A stretch of 64,000 nt of DNA from Protonemura montana (lineage: Eukaryota; Arthropoda; Insecta; Plecoptera; Nemouridae). The stretch spans positions 1,488,001 to 1,552,000 of the forward strand of contig OX387606.1 in assembly GCA_947568835.1 (NCBI GenBank), read 5' to 3'. Shown here one piece after another: positions 9,701-20,632 of this stretch. Positions within the stretch are counted from its first letter, which is position 1; each line of letters starts with the position of its first letter. The notes under the pieces are model-generated. The model was not told the DNA's origin and made no database searches. It saw only the letters and a program-made list of their open reading frames with translations. A program made the translations under genes and the position numbers.

Positions 9701-11981
9701 TTGTTTTCTATAAAATTGTCTGAATTATTTTTAACCAGTCGAAATATTTGAGGACATTCAGAATTTTCACAAGCCATCAGAAATGATAAAATCACTCACT
9801 CGCAGAGTAAGTTTTCTATTCAGGAGCCGCATCCACAAAGCAGACTTAATCGTCAAGTCAACGCTTAAAACAAAGTCAGTCAATCACTGACAATGTTTCG
9901 AGATTTCGAGAGTTTTTTTACAACTTTACCCCCCAAGTGAACTCACAAATGTTTTCCAATGTAATTTTGTCCGCATCTGCCCAATCCAATTTTGCTAGTC
10001 TTATCATCAAATCATCAACTTCACATTAACATCGTAGCTTATACGCAGCTGGACAAGGTCGTAGCTAATTTGATTTTAGAGAAGCCAAAGGGTCGTTCCA
10101 TATCAAGTGCCCGCCACTCAAAACTTTCACTATCTCAGAATTTGACGAAATTTTCAGAAGGTTTAGAACAACGGAAATAACAACCCCTTGAAAATGTTTT
10201 TGCCATACGCCTAGCGGTTTGCCCGTGGCAGGGGATGGAAAAACAAAATATTTTACTTTTTTCCCCGTACGGCCATTCACTATATTCACTCTAGCGTTTG
10301 AAAAAATAAACTTAAAAGAATGCGACTAGTTCTAAAATGATAATCTTGCTTAAATTAACAAGAAATAATACATTAATTGCTTACTTATCAAGCTTTTGTT
10401 GCTTACTTATCAAGTGAAGGTTTTGGGTGACGGGCACTTGATATGGAATGACCCCAAAGTCTGTCAAATAAAAGGAAGAACTATTGCTGAAACATGTTAA
10501 AAAGCTAGCTCATTATTTCAACCTCGCTTAAAAGCCGTGAATATCCTCTCAGGATCCACGCGTCCAAACATGTAACCTGCAGACACGCCGCCATGTTATC
10601 TGTCATTATCACATGTTTTCTCCCCGCGAAGTTGACCGAAGTGCTCCGACTTGGCACGGGCCTGTCGCCTTCAGAGATGTGCGCTTGGGTCAGGGCGCAA
10701 GTAGCTAGCACTCCGGGAGCTAACTCGGGGTTGCAGAATTCCGGCTTACCGGCACCGGCACCCATTGTACCGGCACCGGCACCGCTACCGGCACCGGCTC
10801 CCATTGTACCGGCACCGGCTCCCATTGTACCGGCACCAGCTCCGATTGTACCGGCACCGGCTCCAATTGTACCGGCACCGGCACCGCTACCGGCACCAGC
10901 TCCGATTGTACCGGCACCGGCTCCCATTGTACCGGCACCAGCTCCGATTGTACCGGCACCGGCTCCAATTGTACCGGCACCGGCACCGCTACCGGCACCA
11001 GCTCCGATTGTACCGGCACCGGCACCCATTGTACCGGCACCGGCTCCAATTGTACCGGCACCGGCTCCCATTGTACCGGCACCGGCACCGCTACCGGCAC
11101 CAGCTCCGATTGTACCGGCACCGGCACCAAAACCACCGGCGACCACATCAGCACCAAGTGGAGGAGGTAAGATTGTTTAATTATTTTTATTGTTTGTTAT
11201 CGCTTGCTCCGAATTGGAAGTAAGGTTCCTTGGAAGAAAAGGAAGTCGGTAAGGAACTGATGGTCAATGTCTTTTTGTGGTGAACAGTGCCAAACATTTG
11301 CTCTAGGAATAGTTATTGAAGTCACGGAAAACCTCAGCCAGAATAACCGGCCACCAGAGTCGAACCTGGCACCGTCTGAAGGCAACTCATACCTTAGTAT
11401 TAAAGATCAAGCCAGTTTTGTTCGGGAGAAAGGTTGGAGGGATGAAAGTTAAGCAACACTGCGCTGGGTCAGGTATTGAATGGGTGACCATCATAGACAT
11501 GACCAGTTCTGTTCGGGAGAGAGGTTGGAGGGATGAAAGTTAAGCAACACTGCGCTACGTCAGGTATTGGATGGGTGACCACCATACACAGGTTCATCAT
11601 CATCCTCATCATCATCCACTTAATCACCGACGCCATGGCCAGATGTCAAAACAGTGCATCGTTAAACCCCGATAATCAATCATTCAAGCAAACTAACATA
11701 TGGACGATTTAAAACGGGACGGATTTGATGGGATGAATTTACCCCACCTTGTTACAGTCGGCGATTGTTGTCTGTGTGAGTACACGTGTGTTTGCATTGA
11801 ATAACCAATATTACAACAATTTGAAACTCTTTCAGAAACCACTGCTGCCCCAACCGGAGGAGAGACACCTGCCCCAACTGTTCCAACTGGTGCAGCTACA
11901 CCTGCCCCAATTGTCCCAACTGGTGATGCTACAACTACCCCAATTGCCCCAACTGGTACTGGTTCTGGTCCTTCTGCCTGA
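6758..11981 (+). CDS. Secreted Tyr/Asn/Gly-rich protein with PAPAPIV repeat tail (paralogue A)
   Basis: Five exons: 6758-6788, 7680-8110, 8583-8927, 10632-11166 and 11836-11981, stop TGA. GT-AG introns have phases 1,0,0,1 and the predicted protein is 495 aa. Exon 1 plus the first codons of exon 2 make a signal peptide (MGCFLFLAFTAMLSNA). Residues about 15-150 are Tyr/Asn/Gly/Pro-rich with YGQYASNP repeats. Exon 3 opens with a run of Arg (possible proprotein-convertase site) and then a conserved globular block (CEFVFNAKLN, VARLAHRT-like segment, LFIASVP). Exon 4 resumes with MCAWVRAQVAS and then a long PAPAPIVPAPAP repeat. The last exon is Thr/Pro-rich. The block from VFNAKLN to MCAWVR aligns with the gene at 14992-19423. 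A polyadenylation signal lies at 12144. The function is unknown; the protein is probably extracellular. Exons 2-5 are better supported than the first. Confidence 0.75.
8958..9513 (+). repeat. Long degenerate (TTAGG)n tract in an intron
   Basis: About 550 bp of TTAGG units with frequent TACAGG, TAAGG and TTATA variants arranged in larger repeating blocks. It starts only about 30 bp after the donor of exon 3 of the secreted-protein gene. Confidence 0.95.
10088..10458. mobile_element. MITE-like element with about 45-bp terminal inverted repeats
   Basis: The left end (GGTCGTTCCATATCAAGTGC) and right end (GCACTTGATATGGAATGACC) are inverted copies extended by the CACTCAAAAC/GTTTTGGGTG block, about 370 bp apart. 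Similar elements lie at 12188-12412 and 56640-58015. CCAAAG flanks the left end and CAAAG the right end. Confidence 0.8.
11406..11690 (+). mobile_element. 5S-derived SINE, internally deleted copy
   Basis: Contains just over one 91-bp unit (GTTAAGCAACACTGCG, GGGTGACCA) and then jumps to the 3' end (TTCATCATCATCCTCATC, GTTAAACCCC). It lies in intron 4 of the secreted-protein gene. Confidence 0.8.
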
Positions 11982-12143
11982 AACTGCAACCTGCGACATT
12001 CGTTGCGTCTGAGTTTGCAGCCGTTGAACACCAATTATTTTAATTTCGAATTTATTTCTTGAATTGTCAACAAAGCTTTTGCAGGCTTCGTGTGTTTGTT
12101 TTAACAATTTGTGTATATTATTATTCTGACATTGTTGTGAAGA

Positions 12144-12149
12144 AATAAA
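12144..12149 (+). terminator. Polyadenylation signal AATAAA
   Basis: AATAAA 163 bp after the stop codon of the gene ending at 11981. Confidence 0.65.
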
Positions 12150-12187
12150 ATGTGTGCCGAAAGATAACTGTGTATTATTTCAATTCT

Positions 12188-12412
12188 AATGAAGAGACTT
12201 TGGGGTCATTCCATATCAAGTGCCCGTCACTCAAAACAGGTCATATTTGGTTTTTTCTTCCCCTGCCACGGGCAAACCGCTTGGCGTATGGCAAAAAATT
12301 TCAAAATTTTTTTTTTTTATTTCCGGTGTTCTAAACCTCCTGAAAATTTCGTCCAGTTCTGAGATAGTGAAGGTTTTGGGTGTGGTCACTTAATATGGAA
12401 TGACTCATGTGG
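12188..12412. mobile_element. MITE-like element, short internal-deletion copy
   Basis: Ends GGGGTCATTCCATATCAAG and TTAATATGGAATGAC are inverted, with interior blocks shared with 10088-10458 (GGCAAACCGC, ATTTCCGG, TCTGAGATAGTGAAGG). Confidence 0.75.
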
Positions 12413-12599
12413 TAGGCGTGTGTTGAGAAGGCGTGAACGTTATTCACACAAGAAGAGGGGAAGGAGTCAACTCAAATCTGAGTCTAATTTTGTACAATTG
12501 TGAGAATCCAGCTGGAGCGATACTACTATTCACGGTGTGATTTCGGTCCCAAATGCCACAAGAACCCTACAAAAAATACACATATGTTCTGACATTTTC

Positions 12600-12960
12600 T
12601 TGAAGTCCCCGGCCGTACACCAAAACAAGCTGAACAATTATGGGAAAGCCTTTTAGAAATGATACAGATGCTGGGATGGGAGACGGTACAGAGCAGAAGA
12701 AAAACGGCGAGACTCTGCAACCTCAAATGGGCGGTAGACGGCCATCCGGGATGGGCAAAACTAGACCCCTCAAGAAAAGAGAACAACATTAGAGAGAGAG
12801 AGAGGAACTAGAGGCGACGTGAAAGAATTCTCCCAAGTCAACAGGATCATAAGGGAATGGAATGCCCTTAAGCCTGAACATAGAGCCAAAGGGCTGACTA
12901 TTGCCAAATTTAGAAATTTAATTTCTAACCATAGTTAATTCCTAGCCAAAGTAATAAAAC
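12600..12960 (+). mobile_element. LINE 3' fragment
   Basis: A plus-strand frame reads EQLWESLLEMIQMLGWETVQ and continues with SRRKTARLCNLKWAVDGHP, the pattern at the C-terminus of non-LTR retrotransposon ORF2. It then breaks into other frames (REWNALKPEHRAKGLTIAKF). It is a dead 5'-truncated copy. Confidence 0.6.
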
Positions 12961-12999
12961 TAGTAATAATAATACAATATACCTAATAGTGACTATTAT

Positions 13000-14400
13000 A
13001 TTGTATTATTATATATAGTTCCTTACCACGTACCGGCCATGCCATCTACAATTGTAAGATGATATAAATATCAAAATATATATCAAACAAGACACGTCAT
13101 TGTGGACACGTCTTATTATTATAAAGAACTCAACAGGTGTAATTACCCTGGACCTGCAAACGGGACAATGAAATGTACGAATATAAATCAAAATAAATAA
13201 ATAGAAAACAACGCGCACTGGAAATATTCGTCCCGGGTTCGTATTCCGGTTCGGCTGCACCCTGACAGTATATTTTTAATTATTTAAGATCTCTTGATCT
13301 TTGTAAAGTGACTGTCACGTGTCTTAAAAATAAACACAAAATTCACGAACACAGTTATTGTTTGATAATTGAGTGTCCCCATTTTTTCTCCTGATAATAT
13401 TTTGGCCGGGTGCGGGCGTGGTACACGGGTTATACAGGTTAATACAAGATGATAGCGTGATTTTATTTGTTCGGATGGTTAGATTTACAATCGATGAACA
13501 AAGATAATATTTGCGATGGACAAATTGAGCGATGATGTTGTAAGGTAATGAGGCTGGAAATACCTTTATAACGCCTCGATGCTCGCAAGTGTACGCCGAC
13601 GCACGCAATGTCGTCCTACGAAGGGGTAGGGTGTGGGATACAAGGTTCGCCTAATATAAAACACTCTTAAGAAATAACAATTTACTCTCAATACACGACA
13701 CCTCTGATACATGAAAGGTAATATGAAAATAATCCTAATTACAAACTAACAATTTACTATATGAGTGATAAGATAAAATATCCCTAAGTCCCTAGCTAGC
13801 TGTCATTGGCCAGAATAAAATTATAAAGATTACTTGAATATGATCGCCGATGTAGCCGTGTTTCTCCGTCGATCAGGCGACGACGTTCGCGTTGACTCGT
13901 CGAACAGGCGTCGTGTGATTAATGAGGATCGCGACTCAGGCGTCGAAGCTCGGGTTCGCGTCGCAACTCCAGGCGCAATCAAACAGGCGGCGTGGATCGA
14001 GGCCGCGTCGCAACTCGAGCGACGTCGTGGTATCAGGCGACGTCGTGGCTCAGGCTTCGTAGCTCGGGACAGCGTCGCCACTCCAGGCGTCGTACCTCCG
14101 CTGACTTGGTGTACTGGTCCCGGTGTACTGGTCTCGCCTCCTCTGATAAGCCTTCTCACGTTACCGGTCTCGGTCCGTATCTCTCGACACCACTCGTCAC
14201 GTTCCCGGTCTCGGGCCTTCTCTCTAGCACGTTTTGTCACTTCCCCGGCCTCGGTCCGTCTCCAGCTTCTTCCTTGCTCTTCTTCTCGCGTTCCTCACGC
14301 TCCCTCTCCAGATTCCACCTCGTGACTTCCTCGGCCAATCATTTGCTCGAACTTATTCTATTGTAAATTTAATAAACTATAACTAATTGGGAGAGGCACT
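13000..14400. other. Intergenic region, GC-rich Arg-codon-rich block, no supported gene
   Basis: About 13830-14330 is rich in GTCG/CGTC words and gives overlapping Arg/Ser-rich ORFs on both strands (163 and 136 codons). The composition is repetitive, no splice or homology support was found, and neither ORF looks like a protein. The rest is AT-rich without recognised features. Confidence 0.4.
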
Positions 14401-14991
14401 TTGGAAAGGATAATGGGGACTGGACCTCACTGCGAACGTCGACACATTCCTGCGAAGCATGTGGCTACCCAGTCGCCTTTCAACCGATGCCAGAACACTT
14501 GTCACCTTATTGAAACCTATCAGATATGTTAAACAGATGGCTCGACGCACATGGCTAGAAGCCTGCGTGCATTATGTGCACCTCACAATGTTCACCGGTG
14601 TGCTGTCGGATGTATACTGTGCAGGTAGCTCGGTACCTGCCCCGAATTACCGCTGATGCATCCTCTCGCGTATTGCCCTCTGGTCCCCCGGCCCTCTGTT
14701 CAATCTCGGCGCGGGAACCAGGCCGCCACAATATGAAAGTATGTCGGCGTCGACTCGCCCTTCGGGAGCCGAATAATAGGTTGACAATCAGTGTAATTAT
14801 AATTTCGGAGGTCAAATAGGCAGCCATCTTGTAGTGCGCCAGCTATCGCACTGCCATGGCACGATAGCGTCCACGAAAACAAAGTACGTCTAGCAGTGAC
14901 TAACGTATAGACAACTCAAAGTGGCTGCTAGCTTTTCTTGAAATAGCTCGTCAACTGTCACCGGCTGCCGTGTGTTTGCTCCGTCTTCAAA

Positions 14992-17900
14992 ATGAAGATT
15001 GCCTGCGTGCTGATATTTGGCAAGTGGTTAGGTTTGAAGGCGACCAAAATGTACAATCGCCGGACATTTGATCGCGTCATTTCATTTCATTTATCGACCG
15101 AACGGTTTGGCAAGTTGGAAACACCGCGGTTCTCGTGAAATCACCGAAGTTAAGCAACACTGCACTGGGTCAGGTATTGGATGGGTGACCATCATACACA
15201 TGACCAGTTCTGTTCGGGAGAGAGGTTGGAGCTATGAAAGTTAAACAACACTGCGCTGGGTCAGGTATTGGATGGGTGACCATCATACGCATGACCAGTT
15301 CTGTTCGGGAGAGAGGTTGGAGGGATGAAAGTTAAGCAACACTGCGCTGGGTCAGGTATTGGATGGGTGATCATCATACACATGACCAGTTCTGTTTGGG
15401 AGAGAGGTTGGAGGGATGAAAGTTAGCACAGCAACTTCACTCGCCTTGCTTATCAACCTCTCAACAGCATGGATTTGTGGAGGAATCCTGTTGTTCGCGT
15501 TGTACCGTCCTTCAGAAGGGACGTTAAGCCGGCGACCCCTTTGGTGCTCTTCGACAGGAGTAGGCCACGTTCCGACACCGGGTTTCCCCTCCTCCCTTCT
15601 AGGCTAGGTTAGGTTCATCATCATCGTCATCATAATCCACTCATTCACCGACGCCTTAAGACCAGAGCCGCATGGCCAGATGTCAAAACAGTGCGTCGTT
15701 AAACACTACAAATAATAATAATAATCAAGTTATCCGGAGACTTCAGCCCTTAAGTCCACACTTTCATAACAACGCACATTTCCAGAGTCAATAACACAAG
15801 ACGTTTGATGAATCGCGTAAAGTCAGCATTACGTCACATGATAAAACATATGTTGATTTGATTTTGTTTGATACTTAAAGCAGATTCGAGTCGCTGTTAA
15901 ATCGCAGTTTACAGGCGTGATTTAACGGTTCGTTATAACAGTTGGTTTGTATTTGTATTTGTATTTGTATTTGTATTTGTATTTGTATTTGTATTTTATT
16001 AGTTGTTCAGTTCATTTCTCAATGTGTATACTTTGTCATCTGTAGCGGTCTAACTTGACATATATGACTAACCTAATAATCTCTATTATAAAATCCTCTC
16101 AATTATAAAACTCTTCTTGGAGGAGGAAGATCTTGAGGTTTGTCTTGAATGCATCCCGGCTTGCAATGCATCTCAGTTGTTGTGGACGATTCATGATTCT
16201 CACTCCAACATTGAGCAGGTCATCATCTATAATACAAAGCCTATGATGTCACATCTGTAGTTTTCCTGCTACTTTTGTTTCATATGAGTTAGTGTCACAT
16301 CTTTTAAGAAATAAGTCAGCGTTGTCTCTGGCAAACAATGCAGGATGTGCAAAGTGGGCAACGTTAATACAGACAGTTGCTTGAACTTGCTTCTACATGA
16401 AGCAGTTCTTCGAAGCATGTTCAGTTGCCAGCGCGATATCGAACCCATGTCGCGGTGGCTTCGCTTTTAATTTAAGACAAGATAACGTTCCTCTCGACAG
16501 TAAGTTTAATAATAATAATAATGTTTTATTCCAGATTGATTACATTATTGGTAATATTAGAGCGTCAGTTTTACATTTTAGAATAATTAAATTCTGTCAA
16601 TGAGTAAAAACAATGAATGTAATAAGCACATTTTTAGCTCTTTCGCAAAATCTTTACCGTTAGATAATTCTTGAATATAACATGGTAAATTGTTAAAAAT
16701 ACAGACATCTCTTTTAAAAGGGCCCTTATTAATAGTAGATGTAAGATCATAATTGTTATCATTGCTTCTTAAGTTGCTGCTAGATGTTGGGGATGAAGAC
16801 ACTACAGTGGTACCAATCAAAGATGTTCGTAGGTACACATCTGTTGATTCATTTTACGTATGGTGACCTCACACATACTCTTCACCTTCGTACCTTTGGG
16901 CTTCATATTTTCTAACCTCATTCCGCCCACCTGTTATCTCTGATCGCGTGTGGCACGAAAAGTTGTTAGGCTTCCACGAGGCCGCCAAGCAAAATAAGTG
17001 CCGATTGTTTTCAGATAATTTGTTTTTATGATTGTTTTTAGACTCATGTCTACTTGATTTAATCTTAGCACTAGTTTTAAGAAAAACTATTTCAACTGGG
17101 TTTTCAATGCTAAGTGAAGAACAACTAAATTTTCCGACGTTTCGTAACTTCTTCTTCAAGGACTGCTTTTACCCTTGAACCTAACTATTACAAGTTACGA
17201 AACGTTAGGAAATTCAGTTGTTCTTTACTTAGCATTCAAAAACCAGTTGAAATAGTTTGTTTTTTTAACTTGTTTTTAATCAATTTCCCGCCGCTTTGAC
17301 TTCTGCGTTTTTCACTCTGCGTCTACCTACCGGTGAGAAAACGTAAGTTCACCTGAACAGTTTGGCGTGTTGGAAACATTGGTTCTCATGAAATCACTGA
17401 AGTTAAGCAACACTACGCTGGGTCAGGTATTGGATGAGTGACCATCGTACACATGACCAGTTCTGTTCGGGAGAGAGGTTGGAGGGATGAAAGTTAAGCA
17501 ACACTGCGCTGGGTCAGGTATTGGATGGGTGACCATCACACACATGACCAGTTCTGTTCGGGAGAGAGGTTGGAGGGATGAAAGTTAAGCAACACTGCGC
17601 TGGGTCAGGTATTGGATGGGTGACCATCATACACATGACCAGTTCTGTTCGGGAGAGAGGTTGGAGGGATGAAAGTTAGTACAGCAACTTCACACGCCTT
17701 GCTTATCAACCTCTCGACAGCATGGATTTGTGGAGGAATCATGCTGTTCGAGTTATACCGTCCTTCAGAAGGGAAGTTAAGCCAGTGGTCCTCTTGGTGC
17801 TTTTCGACAGGTGTAGGCTACGAGCCGGCATCGGGTATCCCCTCCTCCCTTCTAGGCTATGTTAGGTTCATCATCATCCTCATCATCATCTGCTCATTCA

Positions 17901-19423
17901 CAGACGCCATTAGACCAGTGCCTTATGGCCAGTTGTCAAAACAGTGCGTCGTTAAACACCAATAATCAATCATCAATCAATCAAACGTCTGGTTCACTGT
18001 CAGATATATTACATCAGTTTTCGGTACTAAACAAAAATATATTTTACATTATCACAAAACTCAATTTACAAAATTACTGAAATCAAATACACAATTATTA
18101 CAGGCTACAAATTACAAACACGTCGTCGTCTCTCGCACTGCTCTAACATGTCCATCATGTCTGACAGCGCTCCTCGCCGCAGCGGCGGATGGCTTCATCA
18201 ACTTTGGAGGCAGCTTTTCAAGAAACGGAAACGGATACGCCTCCTCGCAGCTCAACGTCGCCCGGCCTTACGGAGGGCGTTACGGCGGCTCGGGCTACAC
18301 CAACTACAACGGCGCCCCCAGCGCAGCTAGAGCACAGAGCTACTATCCCAACGTCGCCAGCAGCAACAATCCAATTTACCAGGCCAACACGTACAACTCA
18401 TACCCGTCAAACACGTACAACCCATACCCGTCAAACACGTATAATCCCTCCCAGAGCAACATCTACAACCCCAGCAGCCAGTTTGTCGGCAGCCCATTGG
18501 CTAGTCAATACCTGGCCTCGCTATCGTCGTCATCAAGCCAGCCGGTCGGCAACGTATGCCCGAGCACGACCAGTAGAACGATCATAATCTCAGATTACAT
18601 CAAGTACGGCGTGGCGCAGACTTACCCCTGCATCGGCGCCTGCGTATTCCAGCCGAACGCCGTGCTGAACGACTTGAGCACCCAGAACTACGACAAGTCT
18701 GACGTGGTTGTGGTGATGGTCGGTCCTTACAGCTACCCGAAAACGGCGTTCAATGTTTTGAACAACGCCACAATGATAACAGCGCTGGCAACTCGCACCA
18801 ACCTCTACCTAACAACCATTCCAGTGCGACCAACCGTGAAAGACGCGGCGACGTTGGCGGCTACTGCCAGTGCCAACGCACTTGTGCGCACTACCGCCAG
18901 CGCCACGCCGAGCGCAAGTTTGCTGGACTACCAGGTATGTTGGCGTTGGTCGCGGGATGTAACTTTGAAAATACACAGCTGATGCCACTTGGATCACTCG
19001 GTACTTTCCTTGATATTTTCTGTAGTAAACATGGAAATTGATTGTCAAAATGAATTAGGTAAGCAATATAAGCACAATGCCATAAGATCTGGCGCTTTTT
19101 GCGTCTTATCAGAGTTTAAGTAACCTCAAATTTAGCGAAACAAAATGAATGCACAAGAAGTGTAGGATAACCGATCGATTATGCAGCTTTCAGTATGTTT
19201 CAGCCACGGAGGATAGTCTTATCTAGGTATACAAGGAATCTCTTTGCATGTTTACAACTCTATGCCATTGTTGCAGACGTTCTACAACTCATACGTCGTT
19301 AACATTGAGAACCAATGGGGTGGGATTCAGATGTGCGATTGGTTGCGCGATCAGATCCCCGCCTCCACCGCGACAGTGACCCCGGCCACTCCCACCGTAC
19401 CCGGCACCCTAGCGCCATTCTAG
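14992..19423 (+). CDS. Secreted Tyr/Asn/Ser-rich protein (paralogue B), GC-AG first intron
   Basis: Exons 14992-15019, 18168-18934 and 19277-19423 (TAG); phases 1 and 0; predicted 313 aa. Exon 1 encodes MKIACVLIF, and joining it to exon 2 gives the signal peptide MKIACVLIFALLAAAADG. The donor after exon 1 is G|GCAAGT, the usual form of a GC-AG donor, and the ATG has a good context. Mature residues are Gly/Tyr/Asn-rich with NTYNPYPS repeats. A conserved block follows (TIIISDYIKYG, FQPNAVLND, DVVVVMVGPYSYP, LATRTNLYLTTIP), ending in exon 3 with GGIQMCDWLRDQIPAS and a short Thr/Pro tail. This tail is where the paralogue at 6758 carries its expanded PAPAPIV repeat. The block order faintly recalls SGNH hydrolases with catalytic residues missing (speculative). 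The first intron (3.1 kb) contains two 5S-SINEs, two LINE ends and a foldback element. Confidence 0.75.
15098..15724 (+). mobile_element. 5S-derived SINE, full-length copy
   Basis: The complete order is visible: 5S-like head (GGTTCTCGTGAAATCACCGA, then AAGTTAAGCAAC), three 91-bp units, conserved body (CAGCATGGATTTGTGGAGG), a CATCATCATC segment, a GTCGTTAAACACTAC end and an (AAT)n tail. It lies inside intron 1 of paralogue B. Confidence 0.9.
15945..16402 (-). mobile_element. LINE 3' end, inverted relative of 3405-3850
   Basis: Minus-strand sequence aligns with 3405-3850 over its whole length, including the (ATACAA)n tail (15950-15998 as TTGTAT) and the DAFKTNLKIFLLQEEF-type C-terminus. Confidence 0.75.
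16505..16840 (-). mobile_element. LINE 3' fragment with (ATT)n tail
   Basis: A minus-strand frame ends KRDVCIFNNLPCYIQELSNG then KDFAKELKMCLL, typical of LINE ORF2 C-termini, and a short ATT-repeat tail closes the copy at about 16507-16522. Confidence 0.55.
17030..17275. mobile_element. Foldback element with GACGTTTCG motif
   Basis: Two inverted arms of about 90 bp (AACTATTTCAACTGGGTTTT versus AAAACCAGTTGAAATAGTTT) surround a short spacer. The arms contain CGACGTTTCGTAAC. Same family as 42276-42716. Confidence 0.75.
17354..17985 (+). mobile_element. 5S-derived SINE, full-length copy
   Basis: Head CAGTTTGGCGTGTTGGAAAC, about four 91-bp units, body and GTCGTTAAACACCAATAATC end. Lies in intron 1 of paralogue B, in the same orientation as the gene. 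Confidence 0.9.
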
Positions 19424-19627
19424 AGAACTTCTGACCGCAAAGAAGTACATCCTGCGCTCCTGATCATCTTCCTTACTTGCATTCTGCCTTATTTCCTGGG
19501 GCTTTTTGCATTTTTTTCTAAGTTAAGTCAGTCTCAGCGCTAATGTCAAGCGTTCTGCTGAGCAAACGAGCCAACAACACGTGGTTATGGTAAATGTCAC
19601 CCGATGGCGATTGCGGGCGTCGTTTTC

Positions 19628-19633
19628 AATAAA
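19628..19633 (+). terminator. Polyadenylation signal AATAAA
   Basis: AATAAA about 205 bp after the stop codon of paralogue B. Confidence 0.6.
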
Positions 19634-20489
19634 TCTCTACAATTAAACCAGTAAGTATGAGGCAGTCGTACGAGGCTAGGACAAACAAAGTTTATTTGAG
19701 CGTAACCAGCTTCAATTGTCAATACGTCATCTGTCAGAAATTACGATATGAACTTTCTCGAAACCCAGAATGCGGGAAATATAATCCTGTCGCATACCGC
19801 CAAAGTTGGTAACCTATAAGTAGTTGATGGCCGTTATTGTTTGCGAAGGCGATTTACCATAAGCGCTCGGGCTTTGATAAAAACCAGTAAAGTCAATGCT
19901 TTCAATAAAAATATCATGCTTGATTGACTCCTAGCCACAATGTATCTAGGGGTAGGGGACAGATTGGGCAGAATGATATCGAGGCTCCTAGCCAACCACT
20001 TGTCACAGTTCTTTCTAGCAAGTAAATCACACTTTATATTCACAGGAACTTAAAGAAAAATGAGCGCAAATTGTTTTCACAAATACACGTATTGTTTGTT
20101 AATCACCTGCAAAACAATAAATATGTGATATTTTTCCTTGAAATGTCCGTTCATCATTCCCTGTCCACGAATGGCTCAAACATCTCCATTGGCTCGATGT
20201 CAAACCTGAATCAATGTCGCAAGGAAGGAATCAAATAGTCCGCAAAGTGATGCAACCAAAAACCAGAAATGTCACTAGGATTCTTCTGGGTTACAGAGAG
20301 CGTGCATTTGTATGCTTAGAGCAGGATTGCTGTCACAGATATTCAAAAGAGGAATCGGATATTTCAAGGGCGGATTTTCATGCTCATTTTCACTGTGGCG
20401 CGATTTTTTACTGGATTATAGTGGGTGACAAACGCCGTACGCTCAAAGTCGGATGTATTCGACTTTGGTGTAAACACCAAAAATCTTAA

Positions 20490-20495
20490 TTTATT
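20490..20495 (-). terminator. Polyadenylation signal for the PMAPVAGK protein gene
   Basis: AATAAA on the minus strand, about 138 bp downstream of the stop codon at 20633. Confidence 0.5.
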
Positions 20496-20632
20496 TCAGA
20501 ACCAGTACGAACAATGGCAAACAATTTGAACGAAGTACAGATTTGGTACAAGTCAAGACACAAACACAGTGGTATCCCTCGGGAAGAGTTGAAATCCAAT
20601 ATTATTTGTTTGATCGTTCCTTGAATCACGGA

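Noticed and set aside
10505..11157. Antisense Gly/Ala-rich (AGTIGAGAG) 213-codon ORF
   Set aside because: Opposite strand of the PAPAPIV repeat; the plus frame joins in phase to upstream and downstream exons.
13830..14366. Arg/Ser-rich ORFs on both strands
   Set aside because: Composition follows repeated GTCG-rich DNA; no splice, start or family support.
15098..15200. Possible 5S rRNA gene
   Set aside because: Only the middle of 5S rRNA is present; both ends of the molecule are missing and the sequence continues into SINE body and tail.
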